In this document: positions 33,119-43,579 of the stretch, piece by piece | Numbering within the stretch: position 1 is the stretch's first letter | Layout of the letters: each line of letters begins with the position of its first letter | Origin: Siphonodentalium dalli | Lineage: Eukaryota; Mollusca; Scaphopoda; Gadilida; Siphonodentaliidae | Length of the DNA stretch: 64,000 nucleotides | Assembly (NCBI GenBank): GCA_032622095.1 | Contig: CP136061.1 | Span: 16,058,440 to 16,122,439 of the forward strand | Direction: 5' to 3' | Notes under the pieces: generated by a model | Seen by the model: the letters and a program-made list of their open reading frames with translations, nothing else | What the model was told of the DNA's origin: nothing | Databases searched by the model: none | Program-made: the position numbers and the translations under genes

Positions 33119-34585
33119 GTTTAAACATATTTTATTGTAATATAATATTACACAAGGGATCGGGGCACAAGTTTTAACAACTTAAGTCCGCCCCTCTCCC
33201 ATATACATTTTAACAAATACAAAGTAGATGACGAACATAACATATATACAGGGTGATGTATGGTGTGGTTGTGATTGCTGTCAGTCCTATCCTGCTTTTG
33301 AAATTTCATCTGAGGTAGTCAACATTTGTAACGCAAAGGAGGATCTCGCCTATATTTGTTAGCGGAGGGGGCCTAATTAAAACGTTTCGTTGATGAAATG
33401 TATGAATAAACAAAATGGAAAAGAATTTCATTGCGTCGATTCGATTCTGATGATATCCCTGTGAGTAAGGAGGAAATGTTAGATATTATAAATTGGTGGG
33501 CTGCAATCTTATTGAAGAGTTCGCATCTTTCGGTAGCATACAGGGGGCACTCAAAGAAATAATGAAAGGCATCTTCGACTTCGTATCCACATGTGCATTT
33601 AGAGGTATCAGAGATAAAATTGTTGCACATATCTGATTTTAATTCACTACAATAGTTGCGAATTCTGCAGTGTAAAATGCTTAGTTTTCTTGGGCCATTA
33701 ATAAAGAATTGGGGCGGTTTCGTGGGCGGGTCAATTAATTTCAAATTCATCTTAAATTCAGGAAGAGTACTTACATTTGTAATAGGCTTTGGTAGTTTAT
33801 TCCAGGATAACGTACTTTTAGGTAAATAAGAGTTTCTGAAATGTTCTGTATGCGAACGGTATGAATAGAATTTGTCAGGTTCGCGCATATCATATCGATT
33901 ACTGGCAACTTGTCTTGATCGGGGTGGCAACATGAGGGTGAGGTAATTGGGGACTTGGTTGTTTATTATTTTAAACATGGTGTGCAACTCGTGGAGTTCT
34001 CGTCGAATTTCAAGCCTTGACCATCCTACTTCGTCAAACAAGCGATTTATATCTACGGAACGCGTTAATCCTGTTACTATTCTTGCAGCATCCTTGTGTA
34101 TGTCATCGAACTTTTTTAATAAGTAATCTGTTGCTGTGCCCCACACTACATCGGCATAGTCTATAATTGGTAATATATATGCTGTGTATATTTTTTCAAG
34201 CGACTTTCGGTCTAGGTCGTACTTCAGTCTTCTTAATTGTGAGAGACGAGATGTTGCTTTGTTTGCTATTGTATTTATATGAGTGTTCCAGTTTAGATTC
34301 GATTGTATTTCAAGTCCAAGATGTTTGTGTGAGTTTGTAAATAATACATTTTCTTGTTCGAATTTTAAATTCGGGGTCACGTTGTTATTTGTAAGGGAAA
34401 AGGAAATTGCCCTAGTTTTCGTTGGGTTAAATTTAACTAGCCATTTATTTGCCCAGTCTGCGACTCTTTCAAGGTCATCGTTCATGTTCTTGGTTAGGAT
34501 ATCGATGTCATAATGGGTAGTCATAAGGCAAGTATCGTCCGCGTACATTCTTGTGGTTGCATTAATGTGATGACATATGTTACAA
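33119..34585 (-). mobile_element. 5'-truncated CR1-like LINE (LINE 3)
   Basis: The minus strand encodes the end of the RT and the full C-terminus, then a ~250-bp 3' UTR ending AATAAAATATGTTTAAAC at 33119, matching the termini of LINE 1 and LINE 2. The 5' truncation is inside the RT, near 34585. The UTR word AACTTGTGCCCCGATCCCTT links it to the fragment at 59485. Confidence 0.88.
33373..34585 (-). pseudogene. RT/C-terminal fragment of LINE 3
   Basis: About 400 codons without interruption. The frame enters at ICHHINATTRMYADDTCL, where YADD is the RT catalytic motif (plus-strand 34534-34545). It continues through WLVKFNPTKT and HKHLGLEIQ to RTLTAYILPI-like thumb sequence, and closes with CTCGYEVEDAFHYFFEC and TKRFN, the same ending as the siblings. 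The endonuclease and most RT blocks are absent. The lack of stops over 1.2 kb indicates a fairly recent insertion. The few residues before ICHHIN belong to flanking DNA. Confidence 0.88.
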
Positions 34586-35640
34586 TGCTCCAGGGAGTGG
34601 TTGTGTGAAGGCAAAGATAAACAACCTGCTTGCTGGATAATTATTTATCCTATCGGTCAAATTGATTAATGGCTAAACCATTGGATCTCACAGTGAGAGG
34701 TCCTTGTATGAATAGGGACAGAGTTATGAGATTTAAAACGACTCACCCCACCCCAAATACTTTAACCCCTTATTAAGAAAAATTATATAATATGAGCTTT
34801 TGATTTTATGTTTAAGTACTGGTATATGTATTACTGTGATCATATCTTTGATCAATTATCAGTTATAGCTAATCGCTATCGCCAAGGTATGGGTTAAACA
34901 TCTACCGATCGTGATCGGCCTCTCGTTTTATATTTGGTTCAAATAGGAGCAGAAATGTGAGATTTACCCATATGTACCGTATGTGAACTGTTAACCTTGT
35001 GGGTTGATTTATGAGCTGGGTTTAGAACCACATAATTGGTGGGAGGGTTTCTAACTTTGGTATTCAGTGTAAAATATGTTGTAACTAGACCAACAAATGG
35101 CCACATTTAGAATATTTCTAACTTTATGAACTTGAAGTACCAGTTGTAAAATTATTCAATCATGTGAGATTGAAGCCACATGGACATCCATGTTGGTCGG
35201 TTGATAGAGGTTTATCGTCGTTTCAGCTACTATGCCATATCACAACATCAGTTTTACTGGTTGAATGACCACACTAAAAGTGAATTGCCCCACCCCACCA
35301 AACGGGCGCCCATGTTAGTCAGCTTTGGTTCGTTAATTAAGCTAGCTTATGTTCATATTATCAATCTGCGACATTTATATTATCCCTGATAAATACAGTT
35401 CCGAGTGACATAAATAGTAGTACTTAATAAATGTCTACTTACTTTATATAGTCGTACAGCACATCAGTCTGTATAATCAAAATGCATCACACAAACATGG
35501 ATGACCACAGGTCACTGAAAATAATTAGTCACAACAATTAGAGTACACAAATACAAGACTTTTATATATCATTGTTATGGATGCACGTACTCAACATGAG
35601 TGTTCGTTGATTCATATGTGCTTAACTCAGTGAGCGTGAA
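34586..35640. other. no recognisable gene
   Basis: A+T-rich. Several similar phrases (GTGAGA.TT.AAGCCACA, ATGTGAGATTTACCC) hint at an old repeat, too diverged to define. Confidence 0.4.
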
Positions 35641-35845
35641 CAAACTTTCATTTCTTATCGAAATGGCCACGTATCGATCGGAATGGCACACTGATATATC
35701 CTCAACTCAGATAAAGGTTGAAAATAGGTCCCGAACTTCGCCCCTGTCATGTCGGGGTTAGAACCCGAGGCAACCTCGTCTAGCCTTGACTGCGATGATC
35801 TTAAACACGACCCAACTACCTCGGCCACGGGGACATATTTAAAGG
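35640..35845 (-). repeat. tRNA-derived SINE head
   Basis: On the minus strand GTGGCCGAGGTAGTTGGG (plus 35811-35828) fits the pol III A box and GGGTTCTAACCCC (plus 35754-35766) the B box, about 45 bp apart, as in Ser/Leu-type tRNAs. The stem halves do not make a full cloverleaf and no CCA-adjacent acceptor pairs cleanly, so this is a SINE head rather than a functional tRNA. The 3' limit near 35640 is a guess. Confidence 0.6.
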
Positions 35846-35849
35846 GGAT

Positions 35850-36103
35850 ACCCGTTTTGCAAACATCCAGCCACAATGGGAAGATATTTTCAACAAAGAA
35901 TTTCTTTGGATCTATCTGGCGGACAATCTTATATTTCACATATCATCATCGTCATTTTATGTAGGACACGAGCAATTATTAAGGGATAACAACAACACTG
36001 GATCTTGATACATTTGAGAGGTTGAAAATAATTTGTTTCCCCATTTCGGTACAGAGTACATGCAAACCAGATAGTCAGAGACGTGGAGTTGAGCCGGCCT
36101 ATT
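35850..36103. other. no recognisable feature
   Basis: Ordinary sequence between the SINE head and the 45-bp array. Confidence 0.4.
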
Positions 36104-36246
36104 GTTGGGTTACAGTAATTAGGATCGTGATAATATTATATTAGAAGCGTTGAGTTACAGTAATTAGAATCGTGATAATAGTATATTAGAAGCGTTGGGC
36201 TACAGTAATTAGGATCGTGATAATATTATATTAGAAGCGTTGTGTT
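36104..36246. repeat. 45-bp tandem repeat, three copies
   Basis: TACAGTAATTAGGATCGTGA and variants start at 36111, 36156 and 36201, each followed by TAATA.TATATTAGAAGCGTTG. The units are nearly identical, so the expansion is recent. Confidence 0.95.
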
Positions 36247-36848
36247 ACCCACATGTGTGAGTACATGGCGGTTGCCCAAATGATACTTGAGTCCAGGACA
36301 AGAGGAACCATGTCTTGCCAACCGGAATCTGACAGAAGCTATAATGACAGGCAAAGCATCCTGCTGCATAGGCAGTTTCAGAATCAGTCAGAAAGTTGAA
36401 ATTAAATTAGAAAGAAAGCCCCATGATCTTCCGTGTATTGGGTATCAAGCATACAATATATATCTTACCTGAATTAAAGGTACACGTATATACAGTTATA
36501 CATTGTCCAAATTTGATCGGTGTTGTATATACACCATCCATACCGGTACAATGACGTTCATTTCGCGCAAGTATACGATATACATGTATATGTATATGCA
36601 TGATATATAAAGCACTGACAACTAAATACTAGTAAATAGTAATATATATATACACTCTTCATTTTGAATTTATTAGTTATGTGTCTATGTTATTATGTCT
36701 AGGTTTTCACTATCGCAAAAGGTTTCTATTCTTTGTGTGACGCAGATGTGTCGTTGTTAAGGCGACACTGATACAAACATCACATATTGTCAATTTTAGT
36801 ATTCTTATCTATCGGTCGGATTTGTCCAACTTATGAAACGTGTATTTG

Positions 36849-36968
36849 ACTATGTCGGAACTGGACGTAGTAAATCTTTTCCAAACGTTAGATTCATTCT
36901 GTGTTATAAATCTCGTACGGTAAGTCTAACGTTTCGAAAAGATTTACTACGTCCAGTTGCGACATAGT
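36849..36968. repeat. 120-bp foldback hairpin
   Basis: ACTATGTCGGAACTGGACGT (36849) and its reverse complement ACGTCCAGTTGCGACATAGT (ending 36968) bound arms of about 43 bp with one or two mismatches. The loop is about 30 bp. It may be a small MITE; the flanks show no obvious duplication. Confidence 0.85.
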
Positions 36969-37089
36969 ATGTTTAATTATAATGTGGATCCACGACAAAA
37001 TAGTATGGCAATCAGGTCGTCAGGTTTGCTTACTAACAGATATACAGCAATCGGTTATAATTACTGCGAGTTTCGGGAGTAGTTAAAAG

Positions 37090-37605
37090 AGAAATCTCAT
37101 ATATATTTTGAAGACCTCTGTTTGTCTGTATGTTTGTCTGTATGTATATATGTCATTTATACAAATCTACGATTCTCGACCGATCGGGACGAAACTTGGT
37201 ACGTGTGTGTAGTTTGACCAGGCGGTCGTCAACGTCGTATTGGCGAGCCCGTGCGACGCACATGCAGCGCATGCGCAGACGAGATCTCGGAAACGGGTGG
37301 AGCTATCGACTTGAAATTTGGTATGTGAATGTATCTTGCCCCGGATACGAATTTTATCTGGTCGCCGAGCCAGTGCGACGCCAGCTTCGCGCATGCGCAG
37401 ACGAGATCTCGGAAACGGGTGGAGCTATCGATGTGAAATTTGGTATGTGAATGTATCTTGCCCCGGATACGAATTTTATCAGGTCGCCGAGCCCGCGCGA
37501 CGCCAGCTTCGCGCATGCGCAGACCAGATCTCGGAAACGGGTAGAGCTATCGACTTGAAATTTGGTTTTTGAATAGCCCGGACAACGTCGGGCTCATCGG
37601 CTTGT
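37090..37605 (+). repeat. CG-rich 122-bp tandem array in a dispersed repeat
   Basis: ATGCGCAGACGAGATCTCGG occurs at 37271 and 37393, with a CAGACCAG variant at 37515, giving a period of 122 bp. Each unit has GGAGCTATCGA.TTGAAATTTGGT and GCCCCGGATACGAATTTTAT. The leading end has GTTTGTCTGTATG words, and the trailing end reads GCCCGGACAACGTCGGGCTC, itself an inverted repeat. Base composition is clearly higher in CG than the surroundings. Confidence 0.85.
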
Positions 37606-38021
37606 AAGATATATGAGGGGGACCACCCACCACATCTGGCATCCGGCACCCGGCCTAAAATCGGGGGTGGAATCTGGAATACTCCATAACAGAGGGTGGC
37701 ATCCGGAATACTATTTATGCCAATTTAACCCATTTATATATGAACGTTTATAGCTAAACAACGCGTCTGTAGTATCAAATGTGCAATTCATTCTATATAT
37801 GACCATATACTCAAAGCTAGAACGAAACGTGGGAGTGCTATGCAAATATCCCTTTACGTTGCTCCATTCCGTCTCAATACCACAGCATAAAAAACCTTCC
37901 ATGGAGGAATTCTGGGTCGGGTTTTAGCCTCTTCAATGATATTTTTGTTTTGAAATTCGCCACACCCAACGATGCGGCCCACCGAGTAACACCGTACCCA
38001 TTGATGATGAGGGGTTTTTAG

Positions 38022-40352
38022 CTACGACTAGCGGGGTTACCCGGCGTTGCCCAGGTTAATGCGATGTGAAACCATCTGTATGATATGCTGTGGATATTTG
38101 TTGGGAATAGAGAACACTCTTGTTCAAAGTGTCATACGTTTTCTCATAAATTGCTTATTCAAATAGCATCACAAAACATGATTATTACAGTCATGGAATA
38201 TAAGTAGTGGCCCACGTTGTCAATTGTCATTCTGTTTATCGCGATTAATCCGTTCCACCAATAATGAAGTATTTATTTATTTACAACTGCGTATACGTCA
38301 GACGTTATAATATGATACATGGACATCATAAAGACATTAGTTCGCATAAATAAAAGATGACAATTGGGTTTTACATATTGAGATGCATCAATCAATCTAT
38401 TGGGTTGGACTAAGATCGCGAGGATACCTGGCTATCATATCTCCATGACGATACAGATGTTTTAAAGAAATTTCCAGGTGCTCCTCTGTTCATGGTGCTA
38501 TATAATGGCTAAATAGTCTCAGTTTCAACGAAATGTTGCTGCGCGGGCATATCAGCCACATTTGCCAGACACAGAGCGAGATTTTGAGTTGTTTATGTCA
38601 GTCGATGAGTCTGTTCTAAACCCCTTGTCAGATGTCAGTATTGGGAGGATCCTGAAAAGTCATGTGCTACTAACTGCATTTTATTGTATATCAGAAGAAA
38701 CTATATATGACTGCACACTGTGACCACTATTTTTGAACAAGCCTTCCATATATCCTGACAAATTGTAACTTTTTTTGTGCAAACTGTATTGAATGGAACA
38801 GACTCAATTTTGTTATAATATATATGCAATTCTCTGACGGTTCAAGGTCTCTCAGTTTGCTCGAATATATGTATCTCTTCAATAGAATGATAAATATACG
38901 TTTAATGCTTCTTCTATGTATCTCTTTTTGCTAGCTCAGTGTGTGAATGTCCTGATTGCCATCCCCATATAAATATGACAATTAAGAAGATATAATTGTT
39001 CAAGTGACTTATAAGTGGGTTACCATCTGTCGGGATTGTGAAATGTGAACGCCCAAATCTCCTTAAAATGACATGGAGATGGCCTGGCTGACTATATATA
39101 ACTTATATGTGGATATCGGCGAATAGCAATCTTATCTATGATAGTGCATATCCGCTCGCCATCCGTGACTCAAGCTGCACACACTAAGACTCATTAGAGA
39201 TTAGAGATGCATATATATGAAATTGGTGAAAATTGGCGAGTATACAAATTCGTATCAAATTGAAGGTCCCCATATCTCTCACCCATCGGGCACCAATTTG
39301 TTGTGTCTAAACCACACGATAATATTCCTCGTATTACGGAGAAGAATATGTATAGATCTGGTGGAAATCGGCACTAAACATATAGCTATAATGTCCCTCT
39401 TCTCTATACACCACTGACTCGAATGGCCCCACTTGTGACACCCTTAAACCACACAATTACACTCCTGATATCATGTAGATGATTGTTTATAAGTTTGGTG
39501 ATAATCGGCGACTAAACAATGATTTTTTTAATCAAATTTGGTGCCAATCCCTCCCTCCCCATCTCTCACCTAAACAGCACCACTATGGCGTCTTTAAATC
39601 ACACGATCAGATTCCTCGTATCATGGATAAGAACGTGTATCAATTTGGTGGAAATTGGCGCCAAAATAAATTGTGCATCAATTTTGGTGCCCCTGTCCCT
39701 TTCAATACACCCCTGACTCGAATGAGGCCACACTTGGCAGATATAGGCCACACCATTAGACTCCTCATACCATGGGGATGCTTTTGTATAAGTGTGGTGG
39801 CAATCGGCGACTAAACCAATTATTATCAAATTTAGTGCCCACCCCTCCCAATCTCTCATCCAAACGACAACAATTTGGTGTTGTTAAATCGCACAATTAG
39901 ATTCCTTGTATCATGAAGAAGAGTATATATAAATTTGGTGGAAATCGGCGCTAAAATTAGTTTTATAAATTGTGGTGCCCGTCTCCCCTTTCGTGCAAAT
40001 CTGACTCGAACGACGCCACTTTTGACATATTTAAACGACACCGTTGGATTCTTCATATCATGGGGATGATTATATGTAAGTTTCGTGGCAATCGGCGACA
40101 GAAAAAAAGTCTGCCACTCCCCCTTCCGGGCACCCATGGCGCAAACGGCGCGACTTTTGCCATATTTAAAACACCCCTTTTCTGCCCCTGACAACAACGG
40201 CGTCACTTTAGAAAATTTTAACCCCGACCATTATCATTATCGTAAAAAGTTACTCCTAGTAGACCCCTTTAGCATCATCTAGATGGTCCCCTGTGAATTT
40301 CTATAGAACACAGACAGACAGACAGACATACATTCGCAAATATATATATAGA
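38022..40352 (+). repeat. long dispersed repeat with ~145-bp internal units
   Basis: The head has CGGGGTTACCCGGCGTTGCCC (38032-38052), a start seen on many invertebrate non-autonomous repeats. From 39205, units sharing AATCGGCG or AATTGGCG occur at 39226, 39364, 39501, 39650, 39801, 39943 and 40089, 137-151 bp apart. Each also has a TTAAACCACACNATTAGATTCCT-like phrase. The tail is (CAGA)n at 40311-40328 followed by ATATATATATAG. The middle (38100-39200) is unique-looking. Head, units and tail may or may not be one element. Confidence 0.6.
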
Positions 40353-40689
40353 AGAAGAAGATAATGAAATATTGTTTAAATTTGACACAAAGTCCGCTGT
40401 TCAGGGCAGCGTGGTGAACTGAATTGCACCCGGAACGATTAGTCCAGGAGATATTGATCGACCTCTGCACGCCCCCCCCCCCCGGGACTCAACTTCACCC
40501 CACTAATTGTCTTTCTTAATGTCTTCTCTAATGTGTTTCTGTTGAAAACAGTGGCCGCAGAGACTCCAGACAAGATGACATCCATCATGACGGCCATTTT
40601 GTATATGCACCAGGTCTCTTTGATCACCATTATATCAAAGATGATATCACATGTGGTCTTGTTCCCGCTCGATTCGTTATGCATTACAA

Positions 40690-41580
40690 ATTAGCCAGAA
40701 ATCCGACACCAGAATCCAATATGGCGGTCAAGATGGCCACCGGAATGTGAAAATATGCTATTTTTCTGACATTGCACCACCTTTCGTTTGTCTCTGTGGG
40801 GAATAGTGGCATCTTGGCGTAAATGTATACATTTGTCGTATAGAAGAGTCATTGGCGAACACAAGGGGATCATAATATATATTCATTGTGAGATATTATT
40901 GTCCGATATCAGGTTTTCCCAAATACCGGTATACTAGGTTAAAGCCGAATCGACGCTAATAACGCGATGTAATGTTTCGAATCAATGAATATTATTGCCA
41001 TCATAACAACACCTATGCATATATGTGCAGGAGATACTCGAGCTAGGATTCGTCTTATACCTGAGTTGAGGAATATTCGCCCAAATCCAAGATGGCGGCC
41101 AATAGGCCACCGAAATAGAAAAATCGCCGAAAATCGCTGATTTTAACTTCAGTGAACGTTATTGTCACGACAACTCCATATCTGCTTACTATTGTGAGTT
41201 GGGAACACTTAGGCGAAGTACTGTCCTTGTACCATATCCAAATAAAGGTCTCCCAAATCCAAAATGACGCCCACAATGGCGGACAGATTTTGAAGAATTA
41301 CCGAAATTCCCTCATATTCACATCGTTGAGCATTATTGTCGAGACAATTCCACCGATTCTTACAGTTGAGTTGGAAATATTGAGGCGAAGTAATTACCTT
41401 ACATCGCATACAAGACATTGTTTTCCAAATAGAAGATGGCGGCAAAAATTGCGACCAAAATTTGAAAACATGCCTACATTCATTTACTTTCTTACGATGT
41501 GCGTTATTGTTTCGCGATTTCTACCCACCATTACATGTTGATATGGAATATTGATATGAAGTATGTATTCATTTGAGGTT
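40690..41580. repeat. ~172-bp tandem array with ATGGCGGC words
   Basis: CCAAATCCAAGATGGCGGCC (41081), CCAAATCCAAAATGACGCCC (41254) and CCAAATAGAAGATGGCGGCA (41425) start successive units, each with ATTATTGTC...GACAA and GAGTTGG.AATATTGAGGCGAAGTA. A related but separate copy with AATATGGCGG lies at 40717. AAGATGGCGGC is the consensus YY1 word. Confidence 0.8.
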
Positions 41581-41605
41581 GGCAATTGATACTGTGGGTA
41601 TATTT

Positions 41606-41750
41606 AATAAATAGAGCATGGCTTGAAGTGAAATACGCCGATATAGTGCATAGTGAGGTTGTGTAGTTCACGACGCGAAGCGGAGTGAACTACACAACCG
41701 CACTATGCACTATATCGGCGTATTTCACGACAAGTCATGCTCTAATTATT
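41606..41750. repeat. 145-bp perfect-looking hairpin
   Basis: Arms of about 60 bp run from AGAGCATGGCTTGAAGTGAA (41613) to TTTCACGACAAGTCATGCTC (ending 41742) with few mismatches. The loop is about 13 bp (GACGCGAAGCGGA). The flanks AATAAAT/AATTATT extend the pairing. It is a strong candidate for a foldback MITE and a natural cruciform. Confidence 0.9.
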
Positions 41751-41759
41751 ATATTGTAT

Positions 41760-43030
41760 CGAACAAATGCAGAAATTAAAGGCAAACCACTATTTTCAAC
41801 TTTTACTAAGTTCAGACAATTGATGTTCGCCTTACTGAAGCTTTAATTTGGATCAGCGGCGAAATAACAAGTAGTTTCAGAACAAAGTTTGATGTAGTGT
41901 TCGTTACTATTTTTAGTTGTCAAAACTACATATGCATAGTGCACGATGGGAGAGACTTGAAGGCGTAGTATACAACTACGACTAATAGAGTCGAGTAGCC
42001 AACCAATCGGAAAGCTTGATTTCAATAACAAAGTCACGTGAGATACAATATTATGCATTATTGTCCTTAGCAGAAAGGCATCCGTCAAATGTCAGGCTTT
42101 CAACATTCGAAGCCATATACAGAAGTTTTCCGGGTACGTCAGTGAATTAGATGAGTATGTGAATTGATGAACCATATATTGAGAAGTGGATGTTTGGGAA
42201 GATCACCAGGTGTACATGTTGTTATCCCCATTAGGTCACCAAAGCTGAAAATACGCAGATAGAGGCCGCCACCGGCATATACATTTTTTGAAACAACCGG
42301 ATTAGTGGGACCTTTAACTATTCCCCCATAGTAATTCTTAAAATGACTCCTCAAGAGCCATCAGTCCTATTTAGCTAATATGTACTAACTAATATGGGGT
42401 CCTTGTGTTACTTGGAACTCGGATACAGATTTGTTAAAATGAGTTCGACCTATCAAGAAATGGCATTTGGTGTATATGGCCTATGGAGAGTTGGGATCAA
42501 AAATTTGTTTGAATGGGAATCCACCATTAAAAAAGGGGTTCATGTTAACTTGTAACTTTGCCACAGTTCGCAAAGCTTGGGTTATCAGTTGTATAATTCC
42601 AACATGTGCAAAGGAATTTTACGAATTTGAGAGTGTGTTTGCTTCAGTCGAGAGGGAACAGACTATGGACTATGTGGGTGGGGGAATCTGGATCATATTT
42701 CAAGGTGGACACTCCACTGTTCAACGGAGAACCTCTAGGCTACGTCCCTCTTTGGGACTATTTGTTTTTAAGCGAATTTGAAGTACTAACTCTTATCGTC
42801 TGCCGAGTCCCAGTTTTCTCAGTCTTTACATTCTGGTGAGCGTCTCCACAGTCATTGACTGTCTTGTTTAAATATTTGTTCTGTCAACTCGCTCTGAAGC
42901 AAAAAATATATCCCTTTAAGTTTCAACAGTACCTATACAACTACATGTATATAGTCAAGCTCATTGGAGTAAGCACATTTAAGCTATGAACACTCATGCT
43001 GAGTCCGTGCCTATGGTAAACTGTTTCTGC
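41760..43030. other. no gene I can name
   Basis: Open frames at 42139-42354 (minus) and 42467-42839 (plus, two overlapping frames) have protein-like composition, but I recognise no family, and they lie on opposite strands. Splice signals are not evident. Confidence 0.35.
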
Positions 43031-43035
43031 CATTT

Positions 43036-43372
43036 AGTTTTTTCGCTTACTTCGTTTGTTTTTTTCGCTTGCTTCGGTTCCTTCGCGGCGAAGCGAGCGA
43101 AATAATATCACAACGAATGAATCGGAGGAAGTGAACAAATCAAACGAAGCAAGCGAAAACAAAAAACAAACGACGAAAGCTTCTATTGTTTTATTTTCGC
43201 TTTCGGTTGTTGTTGTAGTTGTTGGGTTTCGGCGGTTCCTTCGCTTGCTTCGGATACTTCGCGGAGCAAGAGAATGAACCGTCGGAAGCGAAAAAACAAC
43301 AAATGTCGCACGAATGAACCGAAGGAAGCGAAAAAAACAAACGATGCAAGCGAAATAACAATAGGGCAAGGA
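43036..43372. repeat. TTCGCTTGCTTCG foldback cluster, left
   Basis: TTTTTCGCTTGCTTCGGTT (43062) is inverted at 43146 (AACGAAGCAAGCGAAAAC). A second set, TTCGCTTGCTTCGGATACTT (43240), pairs with GAAGGAAGCGAAAAAAAC near 43320. At least two small inverted-repeat units share the GCTTCGC core. Similar sequence occurs at 47243-47386. Confidence 0.75.
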
Positions 43373-43539
43373 CTGGTTTGTACTACTCGAGAGCAATAAA
43401 GGTTACTGACGAAAAAACCTAGATATTATATCTTCATTGGCAATCCTAACATTCATACTAATGCAGACGACGTATGTCCCAAGAGACATTGCATTTTTGG
43501 TTTTCCTTCGTTTTTACATGATTGAACGTGGCAGCCTAA

Positions 43540-43576
43540 TACCAATCAGTCTGATTAATACCAATCAGTCTGATTG
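43540..43576 (+). repeat. 18-bp tandem duplication
   Basis: TACCAATCAGTCTGATTA is present twice in a row (43541 and 43559), the second copy ending in TTGAAAGG. It is short; it may mark the 5' junction of LINE 2 but this is not shown. Confidence 0.8.
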
Positions 43577-43579
43577 AAA

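Noticed and set aside
42139-42839. Two-part unknown gene
   Set aside because: The frames are on opposite strands and one needs a frameshift; no family recognised.
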